Source: Opisthorchis felineus (taxonomy: Eukaryota > Platyhelminthes > Trematoda > Opisthorchiida > Opisthorchiidae). Taken from it: a stretch of DNA of 64,000 nucleotides. Under the pieces are notes generated by a model. The model did no database searches and had not been told where the DNA came from. It worked only from the letters and a program-made list of their open reading frames with translations. Shown piece by piece: positions 11,469 to 24,470 of the stretch. The stretch covers positions 435,004 to 499,003 of the forward strand of contig SJOL01010174.1 of assembly GCA_004794785.1 (NCBI GenBank), in the 5' to 3' direction. The first letter of the stretch is position 1; the number at the start of each line of letters is the position of its first letter. The position numbers were made by a program, and so were the translations under genes.

Positions 11469-14400
11469 TTCATTTTCGTTTTGTTCACAGCGAACTCTAC
11501 ATTGGTTTCCAGTGAAAAGATAACTTGTTGCTGATACATGTGATCGCTAACCGCGGTCTATATTTTTGTACGCGCCAGATGTACCATACGGCACATTACT
11601 CATGTAGTGGATGGATAAAAGTTAGAACAACGGTGAAGCAGACCAAGCAAACTCCCCAATTTGCCCCTACGCAAGTTTCTTTATTAAACCGTTCTTTTTT
11701 GTAACTGCCAGTGGATGATCAAACAGACGCCCCATAGGTGTGAACCAGCGACAAAAGTAGCAACAGTCAACAGTCAACAACAGCAGGTAGACAAAATGGA
11801 CGGGTTTTCTTGTGACTACAGTGTTGTCACGCTTGATATGGTTGTGCGCGTGGTGGACCAATCATCCCAACTACGGTGTATCGCAAAATCAAGAGCATAC
11901 ATGTGCAACTAATGAGCCACACTGACCGAGTTTTGTGGTAACCAAATTAGAAAGGACGGTGTCAAAATGTGTGGACAGCAGACCAGCCTGGAAATTCATA
12001 TGTGAATGTCCAGAACGTCCGTAATGTTTGTCAACCGTCTACACCATACGGGTTAAATTGTTGGATCGCTAATAGCATACGTTGAGGGACCTAGTTTTCC
12101 TTAGCACCTACGTGTTTAGTAATGTGCGACTTGTGCAGTCTCATTCCGGCTAATTTACGTCTGCAATATTTGCCCTTACAGTACCTTAATTGCTTAATTT
12201 TAACTGCAAGTTGAACAGACCCAGAAAATCACAAATAGGATTCTATTACTCATAAGGAGGACTCTGAAGTTCCCCACTGATATGATCATTTGTAATATCG
12301 AAAGGTCGGTTACTGCTTTCCAAGTGAGATGGTAAAAACTGTCTTCTGATAACAACATTACGCAGGAATGGTACCGCGGCACATCTGGGCAGTCGGAACA
12401 ATTTGATCTGGCTGTAACATCGTCCGATTTGCGCCTTGGAAAAATCAGGCAGGTGCTACATGACAAACAGGCAACAGCCATCTGTGGAATTGTCTGGAAA
12501 ACGAGCCACACCTCCTGAGGGGGAAGCCCTTTCTCTGTTTTGAAGTGATTATTTGGGTACGTTCAGGGTGCCTTGGTAGAATAGTGGCAACACGCCCATC
12601 TCACACTTCTGACCTTAAAGCCCCGACAAGGCCAGTGGCATACACTGTTGCTGAGCCCTGTTTAGAATAAAATTTGAGTCAAGTTCTTTTTCGATGTAAC
12701 ATGGATCAACATGTACAGAAGGAAAGCTGGTAAAAGAGTGATATGAATACAACTTCTGCAATCCCACGCTTAATGACAACCAGACGACTCATTGTGGAAT
12801 TATTCAAACGGAGGGAACCATACAGAAGTTCGTTTTCCATGCTGCTCGCTCTCTATACTGATAGGTCATTGACTACACGAACGATAGTGCATGGAATTAG
12901 TTATTGTAAGGATGGAAAAACCAACCGAGTCACCAGTTAGTCAGCTTGGTTTGAAACGTAAAACTCCAGTTGGATGAGTCTCGCACAGAAATATGTCTAT
13001 ACTTAGGCATGGACCGTTAATTCCGTGCAGAGCTTTTATGTTATTTGCTCAGCTGCTCAGCACCAACAAACTCAAACAGTGAGGTCGATATGCCCAAGCG
13101 TGAATTCAACCTAATTTCCCACACGGCATACTGCAACACAAAGTTCGACGTTTTGTTGTGAATGATTTCATTGCGTGCATTTGTGAACGATTCGTGTGTG
13201 GAGTGTAATTAGAACTCGGGATTGAAACCAGGATTCCTTTTAAGTTATGCTTTACTTTAATCATATAAAAAACCTGAATAGTGAAACGGCGAGAATCAAG
13301 TTCGTATAGCAAGCCAATTAAATACGTCCAAGACGTGAAAAAACCTACGTTTAAGCTATTTGATGTTCAGTGGGTCGGAAGAAGGCCTTTATTGATAACT
13401 AAAGGTTTCCGGGTTTCACGTAGAGCACGTTTCGACACAAGACAAATCAATAGCTACGATAAGCACGACGGGTTGACATTCGAAAATATATTAGGATGAC
13501 AACGATAATGAAGATTTCACTGTGTATTTATGCAGAAATTCCATTTGCAAGAAGTAATCAAGAGGCAAACATAGCATGCTCTTTTCCCGATTGCTCAACT
13601 TTTTACACTCGACTGGCGAAGGCTAATGGCGAAATACTCACCTGGTTTACTTTGAGGTCGGAATTGCAGTGATGGATTTGTAATCCGATGTTTCGAGGAA
13701 TGCTGAGTAAAAGATAACTGAACACTGCAATACACACTTATGAGAAGCACTACAATCCTGCGATCCTCAGCGCAAAAAGGGCTATTTCAAAATTTATCCA
13801 CCTTCCATTCACGTTTAGTATCGCAAAAGCTAGTTTTGCGGCCGGTGCGCATCTAAAATTATGGAATAATAGCTTATTAGCCGTACACAAAAAATAAAAA
13901 TTGTTCAAAGTTCAAGAGAACAAAATTTGAATGTGGCTACACCTCAGGCTACCAGAAATCAGTGGTTGGTATGGCAGCCTTTTTGGTTGTTGGTAAGACA
14001 CTCCAAGGGTTAACCGGAATGCAGTGTAGTTTTTTCTTTTGTTGGTCGCTGGTTTGTTCACGAAAGAGATATTTCAATGTGGTCCACCATAATTTTCCCG
14101 ATGTGCGTCAGCCACGAACAAAGAAAACTGCATCACATCCGAATATCAAACCTGCCAGTGACATTGAATATGTGGCAGACATGTCTCGTTAGCTTAGCAT
14201 CTTACTTCGATTGCTGCACTCACGTCATTACTTGGTGACTTCTCTCGCTCTCTTTTTACTAGAAGCAAGCGGTTTTAATTCAATTTTACCAAACCTCATA
14301 CTTGTGGGTTTCATAAAATTGCCTGAAAAATAACTCCATGTTCCACATGATCAAGCACAACGAGGTGAGTGGAAAAGCGACTAATTCAAATGATGCAGAC

Positions 14401-17400
14401 AAATAAAAGTGTCAAGGAATCGCACCTCTTCACTGGAATCGATGCAGGCACGGAAAATTGATGAGCAAAAGGTAAGTGATTCCATAAAAGACATCCCAAT
14501 AATAATGTGTTTTCTTAGAAGCTAGAACAACAGTAATTAATGAGACTATAAAAAATGTGGCAGTGATCTGGAGAGCGTGAATGAGATGCAGAGTTAGTGA
14601 CAGGCTAACTACCCTACTGCTATAAACGGAAAAACCGTATTTCGATCTGAGAAGGTCAGTAAATAAGTGATTTTTTCAAAGAGGTTTTGCGGTAGATAAT
14701 GTGAATCCAAATGGCTTAACTTTGTGTGCATCATATGATTTCACTTGTCTATTCTTTTCGCTCGTGCTTAAGTTTGGCCCTGGTAGATTTAGGTTTGAAC
14801 TTCCATGCAAGGTCCGAAAGTTTAATAGGTTAAGCCACCTACAACATTAGCGAAACTTGAAATCCAAGTAACCAGTTTGAAACGAATAATGGAGTTGAGT
14901 TCATTCGACGTTGTCAATGCAGATATTACAAGCATCAGTATGTCATAAACGCATGATGAACGTTGTTCCATACAGATACGCTTGAACAATGAAATTGTTA
15001 AGAACAACAGCCTATCAACAAAAACAATGAGGCTACTGAAGCAAGTGACTTCAGTGCATTGAAGTTGGGAGTCGTCCCCATCAAATGTCCTTTAATGAGA
15101 CAACACATGGAGGACAAACTTCCTATTCAGGCCATCTCAATATGATTTTACTAATTTGTCTGCTATTTGGAGTCAGATATTTTGGTTGAACGATGGAACG
15201 TTTTTTCAGGCAGTTGTCTTAAAACACTCCGGCAGGTCTTTTCAAAGGAAATCGACATATCACTAGCGGTTCACTTTCAGCCCACCTGTTTTGTACAGGA
15301 TGTCAAATCAACGTTCCAGCGTGTTTTAAACGTAGTTACAAAGTTTTGTCAGTGTTTCCGAAAGTACCTAGATCTTTACATCTAGCCACAAGTGAAAACA
15401 ATTTCATATATATTTATAGGCCACAACTTTCTACACACAGATGCTGCGTACAGACATCGGCACTCGCGAGGCCAGAAAATCAAATATTCTCCCCAAGACT
15501 CCGTCGCCGCGTCAGTCCTAATGAAAGCTATGACAATTAATTGATTGTTAACTTGAATAACCCCGGTTAACTCTGTCAAGCTATAAGCCATATCCATTTG
15601 TGTATTAGAGGTAAACAATGCGATGTCAGAAGTGTTAAGTTCGCTCACACCGTATCCTGCTTAATGTGACCATCTTGGTTTTCCAAACAAATGAACTGAG
15701 AGACCTCGCCGGTAATGGGGATTGTTTGAAATCTGATTGTTGGAAGTGTAGAATTGAGTAAATTCATACGAGTGAAATGCCTTTTTGCGGTGAGGAGCAG
15801 AATTAGATAAGCATAAACTTAGGCTAGTCAAAAATGACATTTCCTTCATGCATATGGTAAGCAGTACACTTTTATAACTTTTGTGAATACATTTTGCACA
15901 GTAAGGATAAGAAATTTGAACCGCATTTCCTCGTCTAGCAAAAACAACTGACCATCTGTTCATTGATATTTTTCTTCAGGGGAATTTTTTCCGATTATTA
16001 GGAGCCATCTGATGTAAAGCACGTTCTTGAAAATAAAGGTGAAGAACATGATTATTGGGTTTCCCTAATTGGTTCAAGAGTCTAACTTGATATTTGGGCG
16101 GCTGCCCTATGAGAATTTTCCCCGTTGACCGGTTTACAAGTACACATCTGCTGTCACGCGACGCTTCGCCCAGAGCACATATACAGTTCGTATGAGGCAA
16201 GTTCTTTCAGGTTATTTGCCTTGATTGCATGCTTACCGCTCATTGGAAGTTACTGAATGACCGATTATGAGGAGGTACAAGAAACAATTGCTGAATATAC
16301 GCCTTGGTAGTTTGGCTAACAGCTGAAAAGTCTTTTTAAGACGTGACGTGAGTAGGATTTTTACTAGTGATTTCCAAATATAAAACATTAAGAAGGGGTG
16401 TTTAAACAGAAATCCCTCAGAATTTTTAGGTGGAGATGATTGTATTGTTTTGGATTGGTCCCAGTAATCAATGAAATTACAATGAAGTATGCCTTATTTT
16501 CTTTTGTGAATGGTTGGTAAGTCTTGTAGGTCTGGTAAGTCTAGTAAGTTTTGGGCCTTACAAAAATATATCGTCATTTTGGAAGGAATGATATAAGGGA
16601 GGATTTTCTCTCAGGTGCAGGGATGCGTCAATACCGCCTCAACAGAATAATGTGTGTTTGAACATACTTTCAATAAAGTTTAAAAGATGGTCAACGCAGT
16701 CCTTCTGTTTTAACAGCATGAAGCTGTTTTATGATTGTCGGGAATCATGATGAATTTTTACCTCAAAAACCCCTGTACTGCCTCTACCGATAAGTTTTCT
16801 GAAAATGTCGGCAACAGAGATAACGAAAGCTTAAGAAATCTAAACCAGAAGAGAACGAATCCCCACTCCTATGAATATATACGTACGCTGGTAGACAAGC
16901 TTGAAACCTATGCTGAGGATCTAACTGAGGAAACATCACACTGAGATTCTTTCTGAACCACTTTATTACGGGTTTTATCTCAGTGGTAGCCTTATATTAT
17001 TGTAAAAGCGCCCTCAAAGTTTTAAGCCTGTGACGTTCACAAAAATGAGTCGTTTATTTACTTTCATCGCCATTTCTTCGTAACCATATCATTTCCTCAA
17101 GGACAGAACACAAATACGGTCCGCTCACAATTGAAGAGGGGCAGGAGTTATGCCTTTACGCTAAACGATATGCCACTTCCAACAATATGGTCGTCCCCAA
17201 ATACCTCAGGGCTGTAGAGGCAAACATCTCCGTAAACCTCGGAGGCAGAAACTATATTGTTCAACTACATCAAGTTGCATGACACCGGCGTCCATCAGCC
17301 TGCAGAGGCCTGTATCCCAACGGTCTGTTTAGGACTGGAATCTGAGATGTTCCTAAGAAACTGCCTTTTGAGAAGTAACGGTATCATGTGAGAATTATTA

Positions 17401-18566
17401 TGGATTTAAAGGAATGGAACTGCATTATTTTGTCGGTTAGCAAGTCAGTCGGATAAAGCAAGAGCGTTGATTTACCTTCAACTCTGAAAAGATGAGCCAG
17501 ATTCACACACACCTTTCTCTTAAATGTACCGGATTTGAATATTCCTAGGCAATCACACAGATTCCTATGTATGAGTTAGGAAATTACGCAATAGTGGAAA
17601 AGATGAACTCTACTTGAATTTATTCATTTCGTCGTCGTTTAGCAGTTTTCGCACACTTTTTTGTACAGCCTTTCGCAGAGAGAAAGGTTTAAATTCATTT
17701 AGAGAATGTTAGTGTGTGGGTGCAAGTGCGTCCATTCCCCCCAAAAAAATAACGGTCTAGCTGGGAGATATGGGTGTTTCGTACGCTGTCTACAACAACC
17801 GGAACTGTTGAAGCATGTCAAAGCAAACCCAAAGTTCACGCTTTCGAACTGCACGCAGTGTTATTTCAGCAAGCCGCAGTTTTATGCTGAAGCCATTTTG
17901 ACTTTGGCACTTACTGAAAATTCGTTTCGCCTTGGCTAATGCCTGGCATCAGCTGTTTTACAATCGTATCCGCGATGGAAGGAGCGTTTCTGGGCACCAC
18001 AGCCTGAAGTTGAGTACTGATCTGAAAGAGACTAGAAATCCAAATCAGCCTTAGCGAGGAGGGAATGAAAAACGTGGGGATTATATTCTCGTATAGTCCA
18101 GTAGTGCTTTAGTACCAACCGACCACGTGTACGATTGACTTAGAAATTTGTGCTTTTTCACTTTAATGGTGGAAAGTGAATGCACAGCATTCTTCTCCAA
18201 AGCACATCAATGGACCTGTTAATTTTTCCACCAACTTATCATGCTCTACAGCAGTTCCTATACTTGCATCCATCAGCAACCCTGTATCTGCCTTCAAGTA
18301 CCTGGCGAATCTGTGAAGTCCGAGATTCTACCGCCCAGTCTTCCAGTGAGCAGGCCCCTAAGAAGGCTCAGTACAGTATTATTTAGGCATGACTGCAGGT
18401 GTAAAGAACTCAGTGCTCCAAACTTCCAGTGTCCACGTAGGAGAGGTCTGTTGGCACGTTGTAAGGTTTGCCTGGCTGGAAACAACTTCAGGCAAAAGAG
18501 GACTTTGAGGTCTACAAAATCCCCATTATTGACAACTCCAATAAGCCTAAGTGATGATGCGATAAG
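11469..18566. other. No supported gene; about 7 kb unannotated
   Basis: Open frames are at most 103 codons and none carries a domain. At 12574-12588 a tRNA A-box-like string occurs, but the B box is not credible. At 16717 a good 3' splice site (pyrimidine tract then AACAG) precedes a hydrophilic 69-codon frame at 16735-16944, but a TGA at 16732-16734 separates them in frame. 15661-16200 holds two adjacent open minus frames without motifs. Confidence 0.35.
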
Positions 18567-18594
18567 TGACCGAGTGAGTGAGTGACCGACCGAC
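18567..18594 (+). repeat. Imperfect GTGA/CCGA tetranucleotide microsatellite
   Basis: GTGA-type units run into CCGA units (GAGTGAGTGAGTGACCGACCGA core). Short and imperfect. It ends the 114-codon plus frame at 18241-18585, which is therefore partly simple sequence and is not called as a gene. Confidence 0.6.
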
Positions 18595-20917
18595 AGTGGT
18601 CGAGTGTCCAGATGGACAAAGGGAGGACTAGCATAATCTCCAGCCAGCAGCAGATCAACCTAGCGTTAAGTAACAACTGAGATATTTCGGTTTGTGAGTA
18701 AGCGTGGGTGAGTAACCGATATGCGGACGAGACAGGCATAAATCTTAGCGACTGTGGGTTCACCACAATATATGTTATAATATCGCATGATATTTCTTTG
18801 TTATACTGTTTTCAAAGCATCGCCATTCTTATGGTGATTACAAATGCTAAGGTCGATTATTTCTATGAGTCTATCAGTGACTTGCAACCCTATATGGACT
18901 TTCGGATAAAGATAGAGCCTACTTCAAACTCACAAATCTTCATGGATTACACGACGGGTAAGATCGGCAAATAATTAAAATTACCGTCTACTACACACAC
19001 TGGTATTGTTCCAGACTGTTCAACGTTCTGTCCAAAAGCTGCAATTTATGGTCCATTAAGGGCCGTGTGTATGAAATTCGAGCGAAAATTGGCTCCAAAA
19101 ACCGGCGATCACGAGTGATATTGGACCCGATATCAAGACAAATTAGGGAATAAATGGACACAGACGTGGTTCTACACAACATGAATATCCAAGATTACTC
19201 GAACGATGCTAATGAATATTAAGGTGGTGCCCCAAAAATGACGAACGTTACATTCAGTATTGGGGTGACTAACGTATCTCCAAATTGAACGGATTCTGGA
19301 ATGCATGTACAAAAGTGAACGCAAACACGGTACTAAGGTCCGCGGGGAACACAGTAAGGAATTACTCACCAGAGTTTGTATGTGCAAAAGAAGAGTAACT
19401 AAACCGACAGAAACTTCAAAGTACTATCAAGTGTGGTTCAAAAATGGCGAGATATGCACTGGACACAAAACATAACGCGTTCGGAAAATGTGAAAATTTG
19501 AAATGGAGGTTACGATTTACATCATGGCGACTAATGGCTTAGACGGTATAGTCACCTGGTATCCTAAGTTGTACAGCACAGGGAAGTTTAGATTTCGTGA
19601 GCGTGTGGGGAGCAGTAGTGGATCAACCTGTTTGGTACCTGACGGTGCGCAACTAACAATCAAGTTGGATCTTTAACAGAATTAATATAGATAGAAAGTA
19701 GAAAACCAAAACCAAAAAACTTGTAACCACAATCCCTTATCAGCTTGTGGCAGTTCTAACGTACACTCGCACAAACCATCACACAACCAGAAAAATTTAA
19801 CTCAGATAACCAGCTCAAATATATCTGGATAATCCCCTCAGGTCTAATTCGCCCTCAATAGTGGCTGTCAGTCTCTGGGTACTGCTTGAATTTTGCACCG
19901 TTATCTCGAGCTGTATTACCACATCAGACTGGATTTTCTGTCCAAATTCTGTGTTCTCCAAGCCGCTCAATAACTTCTCTCTCTCCAATTTCTGCATTCG
20001 AGGCCCACGATCGTCCTTGTTGACATTGTGGTCAGGTTAAATAGTGAATGTGGTTAAGAAGTTTGCCCAAGGACATTGTTGGACGACCAAAGTTTCGAGA
20101 GCAATCGATACCTTGAATGTGATTTTCATCTTTACACGCCAATGCATACGTCCAATGTACTGTGACTCCCTACACGATTCGATACCTCTGCATTAGTAAT
20201 TCTGACGACATGGCGGCTACCTGGGTGAAACTGTGATGTAACCTTGAAGCTGCATGGTCGTGTCCTATTTTCTCTTTCACAACGTTACCTAAAGTTCTCC
20301 GTAATTTTTGACCTGTATAGTATAAATCATTGTTTGGCTGCATGAAGCTTTTCTTTGTTTAACCTCAACTATCAGTGATGCCGAGTTTACTAATATAGTT
20401 TCTTTCTGGTGATTCAAAACGACCTTAAACAGGCCATTTACAACAATACGATACATATGCAATGAAAATGTATCTGGAAGTTGGGCATTCTAGACACTAG
20501 TCCGAAGTCTGATTGAGAAAAATGGGTAAAACTTCAAAAGTAGCAGATTCACAAAAGTACCAATCCGCTGTCACTCGATGGTTTGTACTTAAGGGCTATT
20601 ATGTTAAGTTTATTGTTTCTAGCCGAGTGGTATTACTAACACACAGTGGGCTCTCGTAGACTTCAGTAGGTGTAACAGTTCAGCTGTAAGCGAGGAGCCA
20701 AGCTTTAGCGTAAGTATTCTGAATCTAATAGCTCCAGAGACAAATGTAATCCAACAGTTGTTGCGCAAATGAAGTGCCGATATCTTGGAGTACAAAGGCC
20801 GTGTTTTTTTTGCCAAATACACTTCTCTGTAAACTAAGTTGGAGCACAAATGTATCTCCAGTTTATGGAATGTGCTGCACAAAGGCCGCCTCACGTTTCA
20901 GTTGGTACGATATTTGA
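18595..20917. other. No supported gene
   Basis: Short frames only, up to 91 codons (20619-20894, minus). At 20206 the strings CTGACGA and GAAAC lie at hammerhead-like spacing, but the bases between them do not form stem II. Nothing else noticed. Confidence 0.4.
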
Positions 20918-21170
20918 GATATTGCAGTATATTTTCTTGAAGAAAACTACTCACATGGCTACTATAAACCCGTTGACAGCCCGCGAGCAGTTTTACCTCT
21001 TCAACTCGGGCTCAACGGTTATGAGCAGTCTCCGAGTATCCGACAAACCAAAAATCTATTTGAAATCAAATTGGATGGAATTACTGAATTACACTCATTT
21101 GCAGACCATTTGGGTTTTGACGGGAGCCTCAACTGAATTCCAACTAGATTCCTTGTTCAGGATATTCCTC
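20918..21170 (+). repeat. Diverged interspersed repeat, copy 2
   Basis: Shares two ordered blocks with copy 1 at 2426-2600: 20918-20939 (20 of 22 identical) and 21084-21118 (28 of 35). Between them this copy has about 66 bases more than copy 1. A 114-codon open frame (20850-21194, +) spans it, but copy 1 is not open in the same register, so I do not call a protein. A third fragment lies at 22566-22584. Confidence 0.55.
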
Positions 21171-22565
21171 AGCGCATGTTTTCGCTACAGGTGACGAGTT
21201 CCCTAGGGCCATCAGTAAGTCACCAAAAAATGGGACTTTAATCATCCACTGGACGATGGTGCATTGGATAACTTTATATGCCACTAAAAATTGGTTTTCC
21301 TGGAAATTTTAAGCTATTTGTACGATGTGTCTTGACCTTAAGTTAGAGGACTTGGGGCGATGTGAAACACTGTAGGATGGCTTGAGTTGAGTTAAAGAGA
21401 CTGGCATTAATCGACTGCTGACACCATACATGCTTAGGCCGATCGGATGTCTTTACTACTGGGAAGGGTAGAACAAACTTTTGAGAAACCGGTTCTAATC
21501 ATTCTTTTCTCTGTTTTTCCAGCCCACTCGGAATAAAATGTTCTGGATTTTTTATACCTGAGAAATTCGTGAATTTCGGTATATCGATCGGAATTGAACA
21601 GCGTTTGACGGTCGAGAGGGCCGTGAGCAATACCGGTAGCAAAAACAATAAATAATGCTCTGATGATACCTGAATGATTCCAGTGCAATAGCAATAGGAG
21701 GAGCAATCAGAAATACCGGGTACACTTCGTTAAGGACAACGGAGGACACAAAGAAGTCACTGGGTAAAACAAAGGTGCAACTCAGACTCTATAGCTGTAA
21801 GCTATTGGTTGAAGAAACAACAGGCTATTTTTCTTGTCTATTTAGTGGCGGGACACCCATTTTATGATTAGGGTGTTCCCTGTTTGGTCGAATCACATCA
21901 CTAGTGACACAGAGGTGAACAGTGGCAGACTTAGTCAAATTCATGTACATGCAGTCGTCTCCCTACAGAAGAAATTTAAAGGCCATTTTTCCTCTTTTAG
22001 GAGGGTGGGTCTTTATTTGTACTTATTTTGTACTTAATGTGTACCTAATTTATTTAATTATACTTGATTCCATAAAGTTCCATCCAAGTCATGGTGCACT
22101 GAAAACTAATTAGGGCTGTGTGCAAGAATGTTTTTTCGAAAGAAATCCTTCAGTGAGTATTGTATAAGCTTCTCTCTTAGTACAAAATTTTTTCAAAGTA
22201 AATACAACGTGGAGAATAAATCATTTAAGTCCTTTCTTCTGGGGTGGCGCTGAATTAGGTAGTGGTTGCTGTTGAAGGCCACTTTGGAATCCATAGAGAG
22301 TAGCCTTGTCTCAGGGAGATCCCTGTTTTGGAGATCACTAAATTTATATTGCACCTTGTACGAAAGTAGTCCACATCAATACACAAAGAATAAGCCGAGT
22401 AGTCGCTTCCGAGATCGTATACGATTTATTTTTTGCTTTCATCGACTCCTCAAACTCCAGCCGATTTGATCTTGCGGACGGTCTTACTGGAAGGTCTATT
22501 GTAGGTTCGACATTGCCAATAGAAGTGGCCACAAAGTAATCAGAGTAGCCCACAACTTAGATTTG
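21171..22565. other. No supported gene
   Basis: Overlapping frames under 91 codons. The plus frame at 21922-22113 has a hydrophobic run (about 22005-22065) that could mimic a membrane helix, but it stands alone without splice context. Confidence 0.4.
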
Positions 22566-22584
22566 TACACTCATTTGCAAACTG
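22566..22584 (+). repeat. Fragment of the same interspersed repeat, copy 3
   Basis: Nineteen bases matching the second conserved block of copy 2 (21091-21109) at 17 positions, including ACTCATTTGC. Only the core is recognisable; the flanks have diverged or were never present. Confidence 0.35.
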
Positions 22585-23751
22585 ATCACCAGTACCGGAA
22601 CGCTCAGCCGAAATGCCCTTCTCCAGTATGTCAGAATTCTTGCAAGATACTGTATAGCATCACATGCATACTTGTCGGATTGAGTAGAAAATAAGGTTAA
22701 TGAAAATTCTGGAAATACGCCTAGTTTTTGGAAACAAGAAAGGCAGATAGTTGATCCGCCAATCGGCAAACCCACAAGTTTGTTGCATCGAGAAACTTTT
22801 GCGAAATTTTCGACTGACTAGGCACCATAAGGGTAGTTATCGCTGGGACATCGGCTTTTGTGTTAGGCTTGAATACATTCAGTGTTCCAGCACAAATGCG
22901 TCATTCCTCTATCTAAGTTCATCTCTATATATTCTAGGGGAATTTTAATCAGACACTGCCATACATGAAGTATATCTGCATACTGCTCTAAACTGTTGTT
23001 GGGATACTGTATCTTTGATGATTTCCTTGAAATCCTTCAGCAACTTCATCAGTTGGCACCTGGATATCCCACGACAGACAAAGTTGGTGGTGTAAACAAC
23101 GTCTGCATTTTGGATAAGGGAAATTTCAGTGAAATGGTATACTCAGTGGGAAGAGAATGATAACACAGTGTTCCTGGCCTGTAATTTGGCATAACCGTCA
23201 ATCTACACAAACCGGGTTTTGGACATTTTTGAAGCCACCGACCAGTAGTCCCTAGCAGTCCCTAAGTTGCAACTCTTATCTGTTACAGCTGACAGGTAAC
23301 CCCAGAAACAAGAGCCATTCCCTGCACTCTTGGATAATCGTGAGCATAAAGAGGTTGGACTTATTCTGGTGAAGTGACGTCGTGCACTTTCTAAGGGAAT
23401 TTAGGCCAGCGTACCCAGAAATTAGAAATTCCATTTAGAGCTGGATGGAAAAACCCCTGTAAATTCTGCTGGAAATGGTCTTTTTCCTCCAAGAAGACTG
23501 ATCACTTTCAAAATGTCCCCTCCATCAAGTATCTGCGACGTATTTTTCCATTGCCTATGTCCTCTTTTGTGACATAAATCAATTAGCTGCTATCATCAGG
23601 GTATTGTGGTTCATTCAGAGGAAATTATCTTCGTAATTTAGTATTTCCAAGTGATTGCCTTGGCTTTGGAAAAGCTGTTGGCATGATGACTGATTAATCC
23701 TATGATTAAATAAAATACCTCAAAGATGGATTACTGGCGGTGATCGGAACG
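22585..23751. other. No supported gene
   Basis: No open frame of note and no repeat recognised. Confidence 0.45.
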
Positions 23752-23773
23752 ATATATATATATATATATATAT
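23752..23773. repeat. (AT)11 microsatellite
   Basis: Twenty-two bases of perfect AT alternation followed by TCGGCTGAC. The right flank resembles the CGGTTGGCC that follows the AT tract at 31455-31480, the 3' tail of a minus-strand SINE. This tract may therefore be the tail of a more decayed or 5'-truncated copy in the same orientation. Confidence 0.9.
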
Positions 23774-24357
23774 TCGGCTGACAATAACAATTATAGATGC
23801 CAGAACAAATGAAAGTGACACCTTTTGTTGTTGCAGTCGATTTGCCTTGGTATTAGGAATATTGGGGAGCCGGTTAAAAAACACTGAAATAAATCCTTTT
23901 TATTCTTACCTGTTCTCAGTTACTTAACATTGTAGTACACCTAACACCGTTTCCTAATTTTGTGATATGTGATTGTTGAAAAGCCCACCAGTTTTTATTA
24001 AACAAGCAAAAATCTGATCAACGCTGTTGTATTTAGACAGCAGAACTGTTTGTTTAGCGGACTGAAGTTTGATGATAACCTTAAGTGAAAGGGAACTGAG
24101 AAAAATTTCGTTTTACGGTTTAGGAAGGGTCGTGGTAACAGCCAAAATTGTTTTTTTCCACCCCTCACCTCGTCCCTGTTGCCAATCCTAATGATCTTGA
24201 ACTGACTTGTGACTGCAATCTTAAAATTTCGACCAGCAACCTCTATTACGCAACACTTGAAATCCTTGTTTGAAAGATCACTGATGCGATAATCTAACTG
24301 TGAAACAATCACACTGGTGATCGGCTGCTCGGGCCGGATGTTTAACTATTCAAATAC
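23774..24357. other. No supported gene
   Basis: A 104-codon minus frame (23998-24312) is open but has no recognisable domain. It lies between an AT tract and a SINE head, so part may be repeat body. Confidence 0.4.
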
Positions 24358-24470
24358 TAGCCGGGATCTTGTGAGTTTGAAATACGAACGAGTTTTTAAG
24401 CTTACTAGATGTCGCTTACTAGACGCAGTCCGCCGCTGAGCTACCGCCCTATACGATTCTTAGGGCGCTT
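24358..24470 (-). mobile_element. tRNA-derived SINE head (decayed)
   Basis: On the minus strand TAGCTCAGCGG (24443-24433) is a perfect RNA polymerase III A box (TRGCNNARYNGG type, 11 bases). About 53 bases downstream CGTTCGTATTTC (24390-24379) resembles a B box, followed by an ATCCCGGC block. Between the boxes a nine-base unit CTTACTAGA is repeated with period 14 (24401-24409 and 24415-24423), which explains the slightly long box spacing. Just 5' of the A box is an inverted repeat CGCCCTA/TAGGGCG (24445-24451, 24461-24467), possibly the distorted acceptor stem region. It is not an intact tRNA gene: no cloverleaf folds through the repeat. The SINE body beyond the head was not delimited. Confidence 0.6.

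Noticed and set aside
12574..12650. A-box-like string suggesting a plus-strand SINE head
   Set aside because: No B box matching GGTTCRANNCC at 40-60 bases; similarity to 43800 is limited to about 15 bases.
15900..15955. Minus-strand GGTTCAAATTTC resembling a B box
   Set aside because: The nearest A-box-like string is about 32 bases away, too close for a tRNA-derived head.
16735..16944. Hydrophilic 69-codon plus frame behind a good 3' splice site
   Set aside because: An in-frame TGA at 16732 separates acceptor and frame, and no donor follows its end.
17290..17310. CATCAGCCTGCAGA shared between 17.3 kb and 59.1 kb
   Set aside because: The similarity does not extend beyond about 15 bases.
20206..20242. 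CTGACGA and GAAAC at hammerhead-like spacing
   Set aside because: The bases between them form at most two pairs, so stem II is missing; chance is a sufficient explanation.
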